Shown one piece after another: positions 51,848-59,600 of a DNA stretch of 64,000 bases. The stretch lies in the NCBI RefSeq assembly GCF_030273315.1, contig NZ_CP127174.1, positions 2,356,001 through 2,420,000 on the forward strand. The letters are read 5' to 3'. The translations under genes and the position numbers were made by a program. Source of the DNA: Natrialbaceae archaeon AArc-T1-2. GTDB lineage: Archaea > Halobacteriota > Halobacteria > Halobacteriales > Natrialbaceae. Below the pieces are notes generated by a model. That model was not told where the DNA came from and searched no databases. It saw only the letters and a program-made list of their open reading frames with translations. The first letter of the stretch is position 1; each line of letters opens with the position of its first letter.

Positions 51848-52707
51848 GCCAGATGGGCATGGCGATCGACTTAGAGCGCTGTCAGGGCTGTCGTGCCTGC
51901 GTGCTCGCCTGCAAGACCGAGAACGACACGCCCCGTGGCGCGTTCTGGATGAACGTCTTCCGTCACGAGGAAGGCGAGTTCCCGGACGTCGAGCAGGGCT
52001 TTACCCCGAACCCGTGTCACCACTGTTCGGAACCGTCCTGTTCGGAGGTCTGTCCGACCGACGCGCGGTTCAAGCGCGAAGACGACGGCATCGTTCTCAC
52101 GGACTACGACACCTGTATCGGCTGTCGGTACTGCGAGGTCGGCTGTCCCTACGGCGTCAACTACTTCCAGTGGCGCGACTCCGAGGAGGGCCAGTACGGC
52201 TTCGCCTCCGAAGCGGAACTCGTCCAGGACGTCCACCAGAACCTCGAGGAGCTCGACGCGGACTTCGAGGGCGACGACCGACCGTGGGCCGACCCCGGCC
52301 TCGACGCCGTCCAGGAGCCACGCGGCAACAAGATGGGCGGCGGCGACCAGAAGGTCGGGACGATGGGCAAGTGTACCTTCTGTGTCCAGCGTCAGGACGG
52401 CGACGACGACGAACTCCGGGGAACGACCGCCTGCGAGGAGGTCTGCCCGACCAACGTCATCTTCTTCGGGGACATGGAAGATCCCGAGAGCAAACCCCGC
52501 CAGCACCTCGCGGAACACTCCGGCAAGGAGCAGTGGCAGATGCTCGAGGGCACGGGCAACGAGCCGAACGTCGTCTACCTCGGCGAACAGCCTGGTTCGG
52601 GCGCTCGCAACATGGAGGACAACTACAAGGACCCCGAGGAGGCGATCGAGGCAGAGGCCGATCGTGAGCCTGGGTACCTGGTTACCGACGGAGGTGAGCA
52701 GCAATGA
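51844..52707 (+). CDS. Four-cluster ferredoxin (B) subunit of the molybdoenzyme
   Basis: This 287-residue DmsB/PsrB-type electron-transfer subunit has four cysteine groups: CQGCRACVLAC (14-24), CHHCSEPSCSEVCP, CIGCRYCEVGCP, and CTFC...CEEVCP. These are enough for four [4Fe-4S] clusters wired between catalytic and membrane subunits. It lacks its own signal and is probably exported with subunit A by the Tat system. It starts inside the stop of the A gene (ATGA). Confidence 0.93.
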   Translation: MSQMGMAIDLERCQGCRACVLACKTENDTPRGAFWMNVFRHEEGEFPDVEQGFTPNPCHHCSEPSCSEVCPTDARFKREDDGIVLTDYDTCIGCRYCEVGCPYGVNYFQWRDSEEGQYGFASEAELVQDVHQNLEELDADFEGDDRPWADPGLDAVQEPRGNKMGGGDQKVGTMGKCTFCVQRQDGDDDELRGTTACEEVCPTNVIFFGDMEDPESKPRQHLAEHSGKEQWQMLEGTGNEPNVVYLGEQPGSGARNMEDNYKDPEEAIEAEADREPGYLVTDGGEQQ

Positions 52708-54059
52708 GCGCAATCGACGCCGACATCGAACGGCTCACCGAACCGCTGCGGAACACCTCGAGGAAGTTCTACGTCGCGCTGGTCGTGTCGGCGATCGTCT
52801 CGCTCGGCGTCGGCGTCGCGTACCTCAGCCAGCTCCGGTTCGGAATGGCCATCACCGGCCTGGACGGCTGGGGAACCCAGGGTGGCGTCCCGTGGGGGCT
52901 GTACATCGGGACGTTCGTCTGGTGGATCGGCATCGCCCACGGTGGCGTCGCCATCTCCGCCGCGGTCCGGCTGTTCGACTTCAAGGAGTACCTGCCGATC
53001 GCCCGGATCGCCGAGATCCTGACGCTGATCGCGTTGCCGATGGCGGCGACGAACATCCTGTTCGACATCGGCCGTCCCGACCAGCTGTGGGTCATGATCA
53101 CGAACTGGCCAACGACGGTCCAGACCTCGCCGCTGACTTGGGACATGACGGCGACGTTCCTGTACTTCATCATGGCAGGAACGTATCTCGTCATCACGCT
53201 CCGTAACGACCTCTACGACTGCATGCAGCGTGGAACGCTGCCGTCGGCGCTGAGCCCGCTGTACAAGCTGTTGTTGCTCGGCTACCGCCCGAGCGAGCGC
53301 GAGAAGACCCACCAGATGGCGTGGTGGATGGCCGTCGGCATCCTGCTTCTGGTCCCGCTGATGAGCGGCGGCGTCGTCCCGTGGCTGTTCGCCACGATGG
53401 GGATGCATCCCGGCTGGTTCGGTGCCTCCCACGGGCCGGCGATGTTCGCCGAGTCGATGACCTCCGCGATCGCCGCCGTGGTCATCACCGCGGCCGCCTT
53501 CCGGTGGGCCTACGGCTGGGACGACGTGATCAGCGACGAGATCTTCCGTGGCCTGAACAAGGCGCTGATCGCGCTCGTGTTGGTCACGCTGTGGTTCCTG
53601 GCACAGGACCTGGTCACCGGCTCCTACCCGGCCGCCCCGACCGACGTCGGCGAACTCACCGCCTCGCTCGTGACCGGGAGCATGGCGACCCCGTTCTGGC
53701 TCGCCGTCGGTGGCCTCGTCGTTGCGCTCGCGTATCTGGTCGCCCAGGCGCTTCGCCCGTCGCTGTTTAGCATCGGTGCTTCGGTGATCGCAGCCGTCCT
53801 CGTGACGGGCTCGATCCTGCTGAAGAAGGTCGTCTTCGTCGTCGAGGGGCTTCTCTACCCGACGCGGGATCCGCTGGCGAGTATGTTCCCCGCGAACAGC
53901 TACTGGCCGACGATCCCCGAGTTCGTGATGGCACTCGGGACGATCGGCGTCGCGGTGTTGATCTTCCTCGTCGCGACGAAGATCATCCCGATCGTCGAAC
54001 TCGAGCACGCCAGACAGACGGATGAGGAGGAGGCCGACTCGGAGGTGATCGAAGCATGA
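52704..54059 (+). CDS. NrfD/PsrC-like membrane subunit (C)
   Basis: This 451-residue protein has about ten transmembrane helices and begins with the NrfD-type WGLYIGTFVWWIGIAHGGVA in the second span. NrfD proteins anchor the exported subunits and exchange electrons and protons with the quinone pool. There are no heme-binding His pairs of the b-type cytochrome kind. The gene is coupled to the B gene and the next small gene by ATGA overlaps. Confidence 0.92.
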   Translation: MSAIDADIERLTEPLRNTSRKFYVALVVSAIVSLGVGVAYLSQLRFGMAITGLDGWGTQGGVPWGLYIGTFVWWIGIAHGGVAISAAVRLFDFKEYLPIARIAEILTLIALPMAATNILFDIGRPDQLWVMITNWPTTVQTSPLTWDMTATFLYFIMAGTYLVITLRNDLYDCMQRGTLPSALSPLYKLLLLGYRPSEREKTHQMAWWMAVGILLLVPLMSGGVVPWLFATMGMHPGWFGASHGPAMFAESMTSAIAAVVITAAAFRWAYGWDDVISDEIFRGLNKALIALVLVTLWFLAQDLVTGSYPAAPTDVGELTASLVTGSMATPFWLAVGGLVVALAYLVAQALRPSLFSIGASVIAAVLVTGSILLKKVVFVVEGLLYPTRDPLASMFPANSYWPTIPEFVMALGTIGVAVLIFLVATKIIPIVELEHARQTDEEEADSEVIEA

Positions 54060-54250
54060 GCGTCGGTCTGTGGGTCATGTTCGGCATCGTCCTGGTGCCG
54101 CTTTACGTGACGCTGCTGGGCTGGTTCCTCGGGGAGCCCCGCGATTACCGGACCGCCGGCATCGGCGTCGGCGTCCTGGCGGGGCTGCTCCTGTTGATGA
54201 TCGTCGCCTCGTTCGTCCCGATTGCGTTCCAGGTCGTCATCCCTGGCTAA
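54056..54250 (+). CDS. Two-span small membrane protein of the molybdoenzyme operon
   Basis: This 64-residue protein has two transmembrane helices (about 5-25 and 34-58) joined by a short GEPRDYRTAG loop. It overlaps the NrfD-like gene by 4 nt, so it should be made in step with it and may be an accessory subunit of the membrane complex. I know no named family. A gap of about 150 bp follows. Confidence 0.75.
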   Translation: MSVGLWVMFGIVLVPLYVTLLGWFLGEPRDYRTAGIGVGVLAGLLLLMIVASFVPIAFQVVIPG

Positions 54251-54404
54251 CGCCTGCCACGTGGGATCGTCACACGACCGACCGCCGTTTTGTGTCAACC
54301 CTGTCGAGATACTCGATACCACGAAGCGTATTAGTCTCGGCCAATATGGACTCGACAACAGTCTCGCATGCACGAACCGACCCGTCAGACCCGACAGCGT
54401 GGTG

Positions 54405-55016
54405 ATGAGTACGATGAGTGACGCGGATGCGGACGCGGAAGTGACCGAAATCGGCGCGTTGCTGGCACCGGCCTACCGTACGCTCGGCCAGCTGTATCTC
54501 GAGCCGCCGGACGAGCGGACGGTACGAGCGATCCAGCAGTGGTGTGACGCGTTCGCCGACGAGTCGCTCCCGCCGGAGCTCGAGGCGGCCGTCGAGACCG
54601 TCCGGACCGCCGACCCCGAGCTCGACGTGCTACGTGGTGCGTTCACGCGGCTCCTGCAGGGCGTGAGCTACGGCGAGGCCGTTCCGCCGCCGTACGAGTC
54701 GATGTACGTCGACGAGATGCTCAACGGTCCGAGTTCGACGGAGGTCGAGGCCTTCTACTACGAGGTGGGGGTCACGCTCGACGTCGACGACGAACTCATC
54801 GATCACGCGGGCTACGAACTGTCCTTCCTCGCCGAGCTGTGTGATCGCGGCGACCGGGAGGCACAGCTGGGGTTCATCCGGACCCACGTCGGCGACTGGC
54901 TCACTGAGTTCCACGAGGCCGCCCGCGGGGAGGACCCGCCGGCGTTCTACCGGGGGCTGTTCGCCCTGACCGAATCGCTCCTCGAACTGCACGCGGACAC
55001 CCTCGAAGAATCATGA
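54405..55016 (+). CDS. TorD/DmsD-like molybdoenzyme chaperone
   Basis: This 203-residue all-helical protein of the TorD family has LLAPAYRTLGQLYLEPPDE near the N-terminus and the family core VPPPYESMYVDEM...VEAFYYEVGVTL...DHAGYELSFLAELC. Such chaperones bind the Tat signal of the catalytic subunit until cofactor is inserted. The ATG at 54405 (a second ATG is at 54414) overlaps the end of a 19-codon ORF starting at 54346. An AT-rich GTATTAG near 54328 suggests an internal promoter. It overlaps the next gene by 4 nt. Confidence 0.88.
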   Translation: MSTMSDADADAEVTEIGALLAPAYRTLGQLYLEPPDERTVRAIQQWCDAFADESLPPELEAAVETVRTADPELDVLRGAFTRLLQGVSYGEAVPPPYESMYVDEMLNGPSSTEVEAFYYEVGVTLDVDDELIDHAGYELSFLAELCDRGDREAQLGFIRTHVGDWLTEFHEAARGEDPPAFYRGLFALTESLLELHADTLEES

Positions 55017-57124
55017 CCGACGACAGCGACGTCGGCGCGTTCGTCTGCTCGTGTGCCGATACCTGTGACGTCAATCTCGACGTGGCACGCGAACGGGTAG
55101 ACGACGTGGCGATGGCCGCCAGTTCCGACCTGCTGTGTGGTGAAGACACCCTCGGTGACGTCTGCAGCGTCGTCGAGGAGCGCGACCTGACCGACGTGAT
55201 CGTCACCTGCCCGGCAGCGGCCGGCCAGCAACAGCTCGAGCGCGTCGAAGCGGAGACGGGCGCGACCGTCCACTTCGTCGACCAGCGCGAGGGCGCGGGC
55301 TGGGTCCACGACGAACGGGCAGCCACCGAGAAGACGGCCCGGCTGGTCAACGCCGCCCGCGCCAGCCTCGTCGATGGCGACGAGCCGGCATCGGTCGGTG
55401 GCGACGTCGGCCGCTCGGTCGCGGTCGTCGGCGACGCACAACTGGCCGCGGCGATGCCCGACTCCGCGGACGTGAGCCTGATCGCCGACGGCCAGGAACT
55501 CGACGACGTCGGCGTCGACCTCTCCGCGGTCAGCCTCGAGCGCGGTCGCGTCCGGGACGTCTCCGGCACGCTCGGCAATTTCGAGGTCGTCCTCGAGTCC
55601 CGCGTGACCGAGGACTGCATCGACTGCATGGAGTGTGTCCGGCTCGGCCCCGACGACGGCGTGACGCGGACACCGGTCGACGTCGACCCCGACGTCGACA
55701 GCGGGGAGTGGGTCGAGGTCTGTCCGACCGACGCGATCGACCTCGAGGGCGTCACTCGCACGGTCCCGTTCGACCAGGTCGTCCATCCCGACGGCGCAGA
55801 CGACGCGGTCGGGGGGACCACGGGCTATCACACCGACGACGACCTCGGGACGATCGCCGCGGTCAGTGACCTGCTCGGGCTCGACCGGGGGTCGTACCTC
55901 GAGCTCGAGCCCGACGTCTGTGCCGCCGGCGACTCCGGCCAGGAGGGGTGTCGGGCCTGTTACGACGCCTGTCCTCACGACGCGGTCTCGAAGCCCGCAC
56001 CTGACGAAGTCTCGTTCGACCTCGCTGCCTGCCAGAACTGCGGGGCCTGTACGAGCTCCTGTCCGACCGGCGCGGTCGAACTGACCGAGCGGTCCAGCGA
56101 ACGCATCGCCCGCGAGGTCGAGGCGCTCGTCGACGAGGCACCCGGCGGCGGGCTGCTCGATCGCTCCGGCCCCGCGATCGACGAACAGGTCGTCGCCTTC
56201 GTCTGTTCCGAGCGAGCCGAACGCGCGCTCTCGACGTACGGCCGGATGGCGGCACGCGGCGACGCCGACGTCTCCTACCCGCCGATCCTCCCGGTACGGG
56301 TCAACTGTACCGACACGGTCGGCGAGGCCCACGTCCTCCACGCGCTGGCTGCGGGAGCAGACGGCGTGACGATCGTCGGCTGTGGCTGTGACTGTTCCCA
56401 CTCCGGCCCCGATCCGAAAGCCGAGCTGGTCGAGCGGCTGAACACCGCGACGTCCGACCTCGGGCTCGGCGAACGCGTCCGGTTCCTCGCGCCCGAGCCC
56501 GACGCGCCCGCGGCGTTCGCCGACGAGCTCGCGGCGTTCGTCGACGACCTCGAGGCGACGCCGATCCCCGCGGGCGAACACGCGGCCTCGGGAACGTCGC
56601 TGTCTGCCGACGACGAGGACCTCCCCGCGTTCGGCAACCGCGTGTGGGCCCTAGAGAGCGTCCGTGCGATCCTCGAGCACGTCGAGCCAGAGCGTGAGCT
56701 GATCCGTGGCCTCGAGAGCTTCGGGACGATGTCGGTCGACGACAGCTGTGGCATGACCCCGACCTGCGAGAACCTCTGTCCGACCGGCGCGATCCGTCGC
56801 TCGGCCGAGGCCGGCACGCTCGAGTTCAACCACGAACGATGTGTCAACTGCGAGCTCTGTGAGTCGGGCTGTCCCGAAACCGCCATCACCATGGAGACCG
56901 GACTCGACGTAGGACTGTTGCCCGAGGAAAACGACGGCGACGCCTGGACGACCGTCCACGAGGAGGAGATGTTCGAGTGCCGGAGCTGTGGTGCTGTCGT
57001 CGCCAGCGTCTCGACGGTCGAGGAAATAAAAGAAGCGCTCCCCGACGACGAGATGGACGGCGTCGACGGCCACATGGCGGAATACTGTAGTGACTGCAAG
57101 GGCGACCTCGCATTCAAGCTATGA
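55013..57124 (+). CDS. HdrA/MvhD-like multi-cluster iron-sulfur protein
   Basis: This 703-residue protein has several parts. Residues 1-118 resemble the HdrA N-domain (FVCSCADTCDVNLDV, LTDVIVTCPAAA, QREGAGWVHDERAATEKTARL). Residues 133-190 look like a decayed FAD domain. Cluster motifs follow at Cys202-237, Cys303-320 and Cys340-350. Residues 391-515 form an MvhD/FrhD-type domain (QVVAFVCSERA, ILPVRVNCTDTV, VGCGCDCSHSGP). Two more clusters (Cys579-589, Cys610-620) and a terminal Cys4 site (657-695) complete it. It probably links the membrane molybdoenzyme to a cytoplasmic electron carrier. Confidence 0.82.
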   Translation: MTDDSDVGAFVCSCADTCDVNLDVARERVDDVAMAASSDLLCGEDTLGDVCSVVEERDLTDVIVTCPAAAGQQQLERVEAETGATVHFVDQREGAGWVHDERAATEKTARLVNAARASLVDGDEPASVGGDVGRSVAVVGDAQLAAAMPDSADVSLIADGQELDDVGVDLSAVSLERGRVRDVSGTLGNFEVVLESRVTEDCIDCMECVRLGPDDGVTRTPVDVDPDVDSGEWVEVCPTDAIDLEGVTRTVPFDQVVHPDGADDAVGGTTGYHTDDDLGTIAAVSDLLGLDRGSYLELEPDVCAAGDSGQEGCRACYDACPHDAVSKPAPDEVSFDLAACQNCGACTSSCPTGAVELTERSSERIAREVEALVDEAPGGGLLDRSGPAIDEQVVAFVCSERAERALSTYGRMAARGDADVSYPPILPVRVNCTDTVGEAHVLHALAAGADGVTIVGCGCDCSHSGPDPKAELVERLNTATSDLGLGERVRFLAPEPDAPAAFADELAAFVDDLEATPIPAGEHAASGTSLSADDEDLPAFGNRVWALESVRAILEHVEPERELIRGLESFGTMSVDDSCGMTPTCENLCPTGAIRRSAEAGTLEFNHERCVNCELCESGCPETAITMETGLDVGLLPEENDGDAWTTVHEEEMFECRSCGAVVASVSTVEEIKEALPDDEMDGVDGHMAEYCSDCKGDLAFKL

Positions 57125-57204
57125 CTACGACCCTGATGACGGACGAACGACGGACGAACCGCTCGACGATCGACGGTGGCCAGGACGAAACGAGACCACG
57201 ATGA
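57121..57204 (+). CDS. Candidate 27-codon bridging ORF between the HdrA-like and Mrp genes
   Basis: The ATG at 57121 overlaps the TGA of the preceding gene (ATGA), and its own TGA overlaps the ATG at 57201 of the Mrp gene (ATGA again). The peptide starts MTTTLMTDERRTNRSTIDGG and resembles no family. It could let ribosomes cross a 76-nt gap by termination and reinitiation. It may also be chance openness, since stop codons are rare in this GC-rich DNA. Confidence 0.35.
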   Translation: MTTTLMTDERRTNRSTIDGGQDETRPR

Positions 57205-58376
57205 CCGCGACCGAGACACAGCTTCGCGAACGGCTCCGGCAGGTCGAGGATCCCGCGCTCGGGATCGACATCGTCTCGCTCGGACTGGTCGAGGACCTCC
57301 GGATCGACGACGACGTCGCGAGGATCACCCTCGCGTTCAACGCTCCCTACGCGACTGACGAGATGCAGATGGGTGACCGGATCCGCGAGGTCGCCGCCGA
57401 CCTCGGCCTCGAGGCGAAACTATCGGTGACCGTTCCCGACCGCGAGAGCGATATATTGCCCGGCGTCCGGAACGTGATCGCGGTCTCCTCTGGGAAGGGT
57501 GGCGTCGGCAAGACGACCGTTGCGACGAATCTCGCGGCGGGGCTCGCCGACGCCGGTGCCCGCGTCGGCCTGCTCGACGGTGACATCTACGGCCCGAACG
57601 TCCCGAAGATGGCCGGCGTCATGGGTGAGCCGGGACTCAAAGAGGACGGTACGCTCGTCCCGCCGGAGGCCCACGGCGTGACGATGATCAGCATGGCGTT
57701 TCTCACCGGGGGCGGGGACGACCCCGCGGTGATGCGCGGGCCGATGATCGACAAGGTCCTCATGCAACTGCTCGACGACGTCGAGTGGGGCCAGCTCGAT
57801 TACCTCGTCGTCGACCTCCCGCCGGGGACCGGCGACGCACAGCTCACACTGTTGCAGTCCGTTCCCGTCACCGGCTCCGTGATCGTGACCACGCCCGAGG
57901 AAGTCGCCCTAGACGACGTTCGCAAGGGCATCGAGATGTTCCGGGATCACAACACGCCCGTACTCGGCATCGTCGAGAACATGAGCGCGTTTCACTGCCC
58001 CGACTGCGGGGGCGAACACGCCCTCTTCGGCAGCGGTGGCGGCCGCGAGGTCGCCGAGACGTACGACGTCCCGCTGCTCGAGGAGATCCCGATGGACCCG
58101 GAGATCCGGACCAAAGGCGACGAGGGCGCGCCGATCGTCCTCTGGGACACCGCCGCCTCGGACGCCTTCGAGGAGCTCGCTGGCTCGGTCGCGAACCGCG
58201 TCGGGGCGGTCAACCGGGCCGACGTCGCGGGCGTCGATCCCGACGATCCCGACCCCGAAGAACTCGATACTCCGCCCGAATACGGCGGCTTCGAGGAACT
58301 CGACGAGGACGACGAGAACGACGATGACGACGAGGCGACCGCTTTCGGCGGTCTCGACGTCTCGGATGGTGGGTGA
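57201..58376 (+). CDS. apbC: Mrp/NBP35 family Fe-S cluster carrier ATPase
   Basis: The 391 residues comprise an N-terminal MIP18/DUF59 domain (about 1-85) and a Mrp ATPase with the deviant Walker A VSSGKGGVGKTTVATNLA (about 94-111), LLDGDIYGPNVPKM and DYLVVDLPPGTGDAQLTL. A CPDC pair (FHCPDCGGEH) bridges the cluster in dimers. A very acidic tail follows. Mrp proteins deliver [4Fe-4S] clusters, which fits an operon encoding at least nine of them. I chose the ATG at 57201 because the MIP18 domain begins just after it. Confidence 0.92.
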   Translation: MTATETQLRERLRQVEDPALGIDIVSLGLVEDLRIDDDVARITLAFNAPYATDEMQMGDRIREVAADLGLEAKLSVTVPDRESDILPGVRNVIAVSSGKGGVGKTTVATNLAAGLADAGARVGLLDGDIYGPNVPKMAGVMGEPGLKEDGTLVPPEAHGVTMISMAFLTGGGDDPAVMRGPMIDKVLMQLLDDVEWGQLDYLVVDLPPGTGDAQLTLLQSVPVTGSVIVTTPEEVALDDVRKGIEMFRDHNTPVLGIVENMSAFHCPDCGGEHALFGSGGGREVAETYDVPLLEEIPMDPEIRTKGDEGAPIVLWDTAASDAFEELAGSVANRVGAVNRADVAGVDPDDPDPEELDTPPEYGGFEELDEDDENDDDDEATAFGGLDVSDGG

Positions 58377-58377
58377 C

Positions 58378-58470
58378 GTGGCGGCGATACCGACTGACAG
58401 CTCGTGGACGGCCCGGGCCGACGGTCACGCTGGTGGGCGTACGGCCACCGACTGGAACGGAGACGGATGA
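58378..58470 (+). CDS. Candidate 30-codon bridging ORF between the Mrp and mobA genes
   Basis: A GTG at 58378, one base after the Mrp stop, opens 30 codons ending in a TGA that overlaps the mobA ATG (ATGA, 58467-58470). The peptide begins MAAIPTDSSWTARADG and has no known relatives. This is the second gap in the operon bridged in this way. Translation is unproven. Confidence 0.3.
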   Translation: MAAIPTDSSWTARADGHAGGRTATDWNGDG

Positions 58471-59075
58471 CCACGGGAATCGTCATCGCCGGTGGCCCCT
58501 CCGAGCGATTCGGCGTCGAGGACAAGGCGCTCGCGACCCTGAACGGGTCGGCGATGCTCCGACACGTCGTCGACCGGCTGGCGGCCGTCTGTGACGAACT
58601 CGTCGTCAACTGCCGGCAGGAACAGCGACCCGCGTTCGAGGACGTCCTCGGAGACGTCGAGGTACCCATCCGGATCGCCGTCGATCCGGTTCAGTACGCC
58701 GGTCCCGTCGCCGGTCTCGAGACGGCACTCGAGCGCGTCGACGACGAGGTCACGATCGCCATCGGCTGTGACGCCCCGTTCGTCTCGCCGAGGGCGTTCG
58801 CCGAGTTACAGGAGACGCTCGTTGGCGGCGGGGACGTAGACGTCGTCGTCCCCCACGCCGGGGGCCGAAAGCAGCCCCTGGGTGGCGTCTATTACGTCGA
58901 CGCGCTCGCGGCCGCGATCGACGCGCTCGGGGACACCGAGAACGCCTCCTTGTTTGCCATCCTCGACCGACTCGAGGTCGGGGTCGTACCCGCAGACAGG
59001 CTTCCGGGTGGGGAGCGCGCGTTCAGAAACGTCAATACCCGTGCGGACCTCGAGCGAGTGAGGACCCAGGAATGA
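58467..59075 (+). CDS. mobA: Molybdenum cofactor guanylyltransferase MobA
   Basis: This 202-residue nucleotidyltransferase joins GMP to molybdopterin, as needed for bis-MGD enzymes of the DMSO-reductase superfamily. Signatures are GIVIAGGPSERFGVEDKAL (the usual LAGGxSxRxGxDKA loop), DPVQYAGPVAGL, AIGCDAPFVSP and FRNVNTRADLE. Its place directly after the Mrp carrier and before mobB makes it dedicated to the neighbouring molybdoenzyme. Confidence 0.93.
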   Translation: MTTGIVIAGGPSERFGVEDKALATLNGSAMLRHVVDRLAAVCDELVVNCRQEQRPAFEDVLGDVEVPIRIAVDPVQYAGPVAGLETALERVDDEVTIAIGCDAPFVSPRAFAELQETLVGGGDVDVVVPHAGGRKQPLGGVYYVDALAAAIDALGDTENASLFAILDRLEVGVVPADRLPGGERAFRNVNTRADLERVRTQE

Positions 59076-59524
59076 ACGTGCTTCGCATCGTCGGTCCGAG
59101 CGACGCCGGCAAGACGACGCTCGTCGAGGAACTCGTGGGTCGGCTCGACTGTCGCGTCGCGACGGTGAAGTCGATCCACCACGACGTCGAACCGGATACG
59201 CCAGGAAAGGATACGTACCGCCACCGGGACGCAGGAGCCGACGCGACCGTCGGCGTCACTCCCTCGCGAACCTTCCGGATCACCGAACAGGGGAAAGGAA
59301 ACGACGAGGTCGAAACGCTGTATCGAATCCTCGGGGAGCTGGCCGATGACGGCTACGACGTCACGCTCGTCGAGGGGTTCAGCGCAGCAGCGCTTCCCGC
59401 GGTCGTCCTCGGCGGCCGCGAGGTCCCGGCCGAACACGTCGTCGCCCGCGGCGACCGAGCGGGAGACGTCGACGTCGACACCGTCCTCACGTGGCTCGAG
59501 ACGGCACCGCCGGCGCTCGAGTGA
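59072..59524 (+). CDS. mobB: Molybdopterin-guanine dinucleotide biosynthesis protein MobB
   Basis: This 150-residue P-loop protein starts MNVLRIVGPSDAGKTTLVEEL with an intact Walker A, then TVKSIHHDVEPDTPGKDTYRHRDAGAD and VEGFSAAALPAVVL. MobB binds GTP and assists MobA. It overlaps mobA by 4 nt and is the last gene of the operon, ending 76 nt before the convergent RNA ligase gene. The decayed MobB half of the moaE fusion at 17246 is a separate copy. Confidence 0.93.
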   Translation: MNVLRIVGPSDAGKTTLVEELVGRLDCRVATVKSIHHDVEPDTPGKDTYRHRDAGADATVGVTPSRTFRITEQGKGNDEVETLYRILGELADDGYDVTLVEGFSAAALPAVVLGGREVPAEHVVARGDRAGDVDVDTVLTWLETAPPALE

Positions 59525-59600
59525 GACGCGTAGACGATCACTACCGCCCGGAATCCAGCAAACCCGGTCTGGCCGGACAGCAGGGCTGTACCGCTCCCGC

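Noticed and set aside
49058-54250. Assignment of the A-B-C genes as a respiratory arsenate reductase
   Set aside because: The nearby ArsR gene and the Cys-type Mo site are suggestive, but the altered Fe-S motif and lack of arsenic genes leave polysulfide, thiosulfate and tetrathionate reductases equally possible. No phylogeny could be run.
54947-56581. Open reading frame of 544 codons on the minus strand opposite the HdrA-like gene
   Set aside because: It mirrors a sense gene with repeated cysteine motifs; no start signal or family resemblance.
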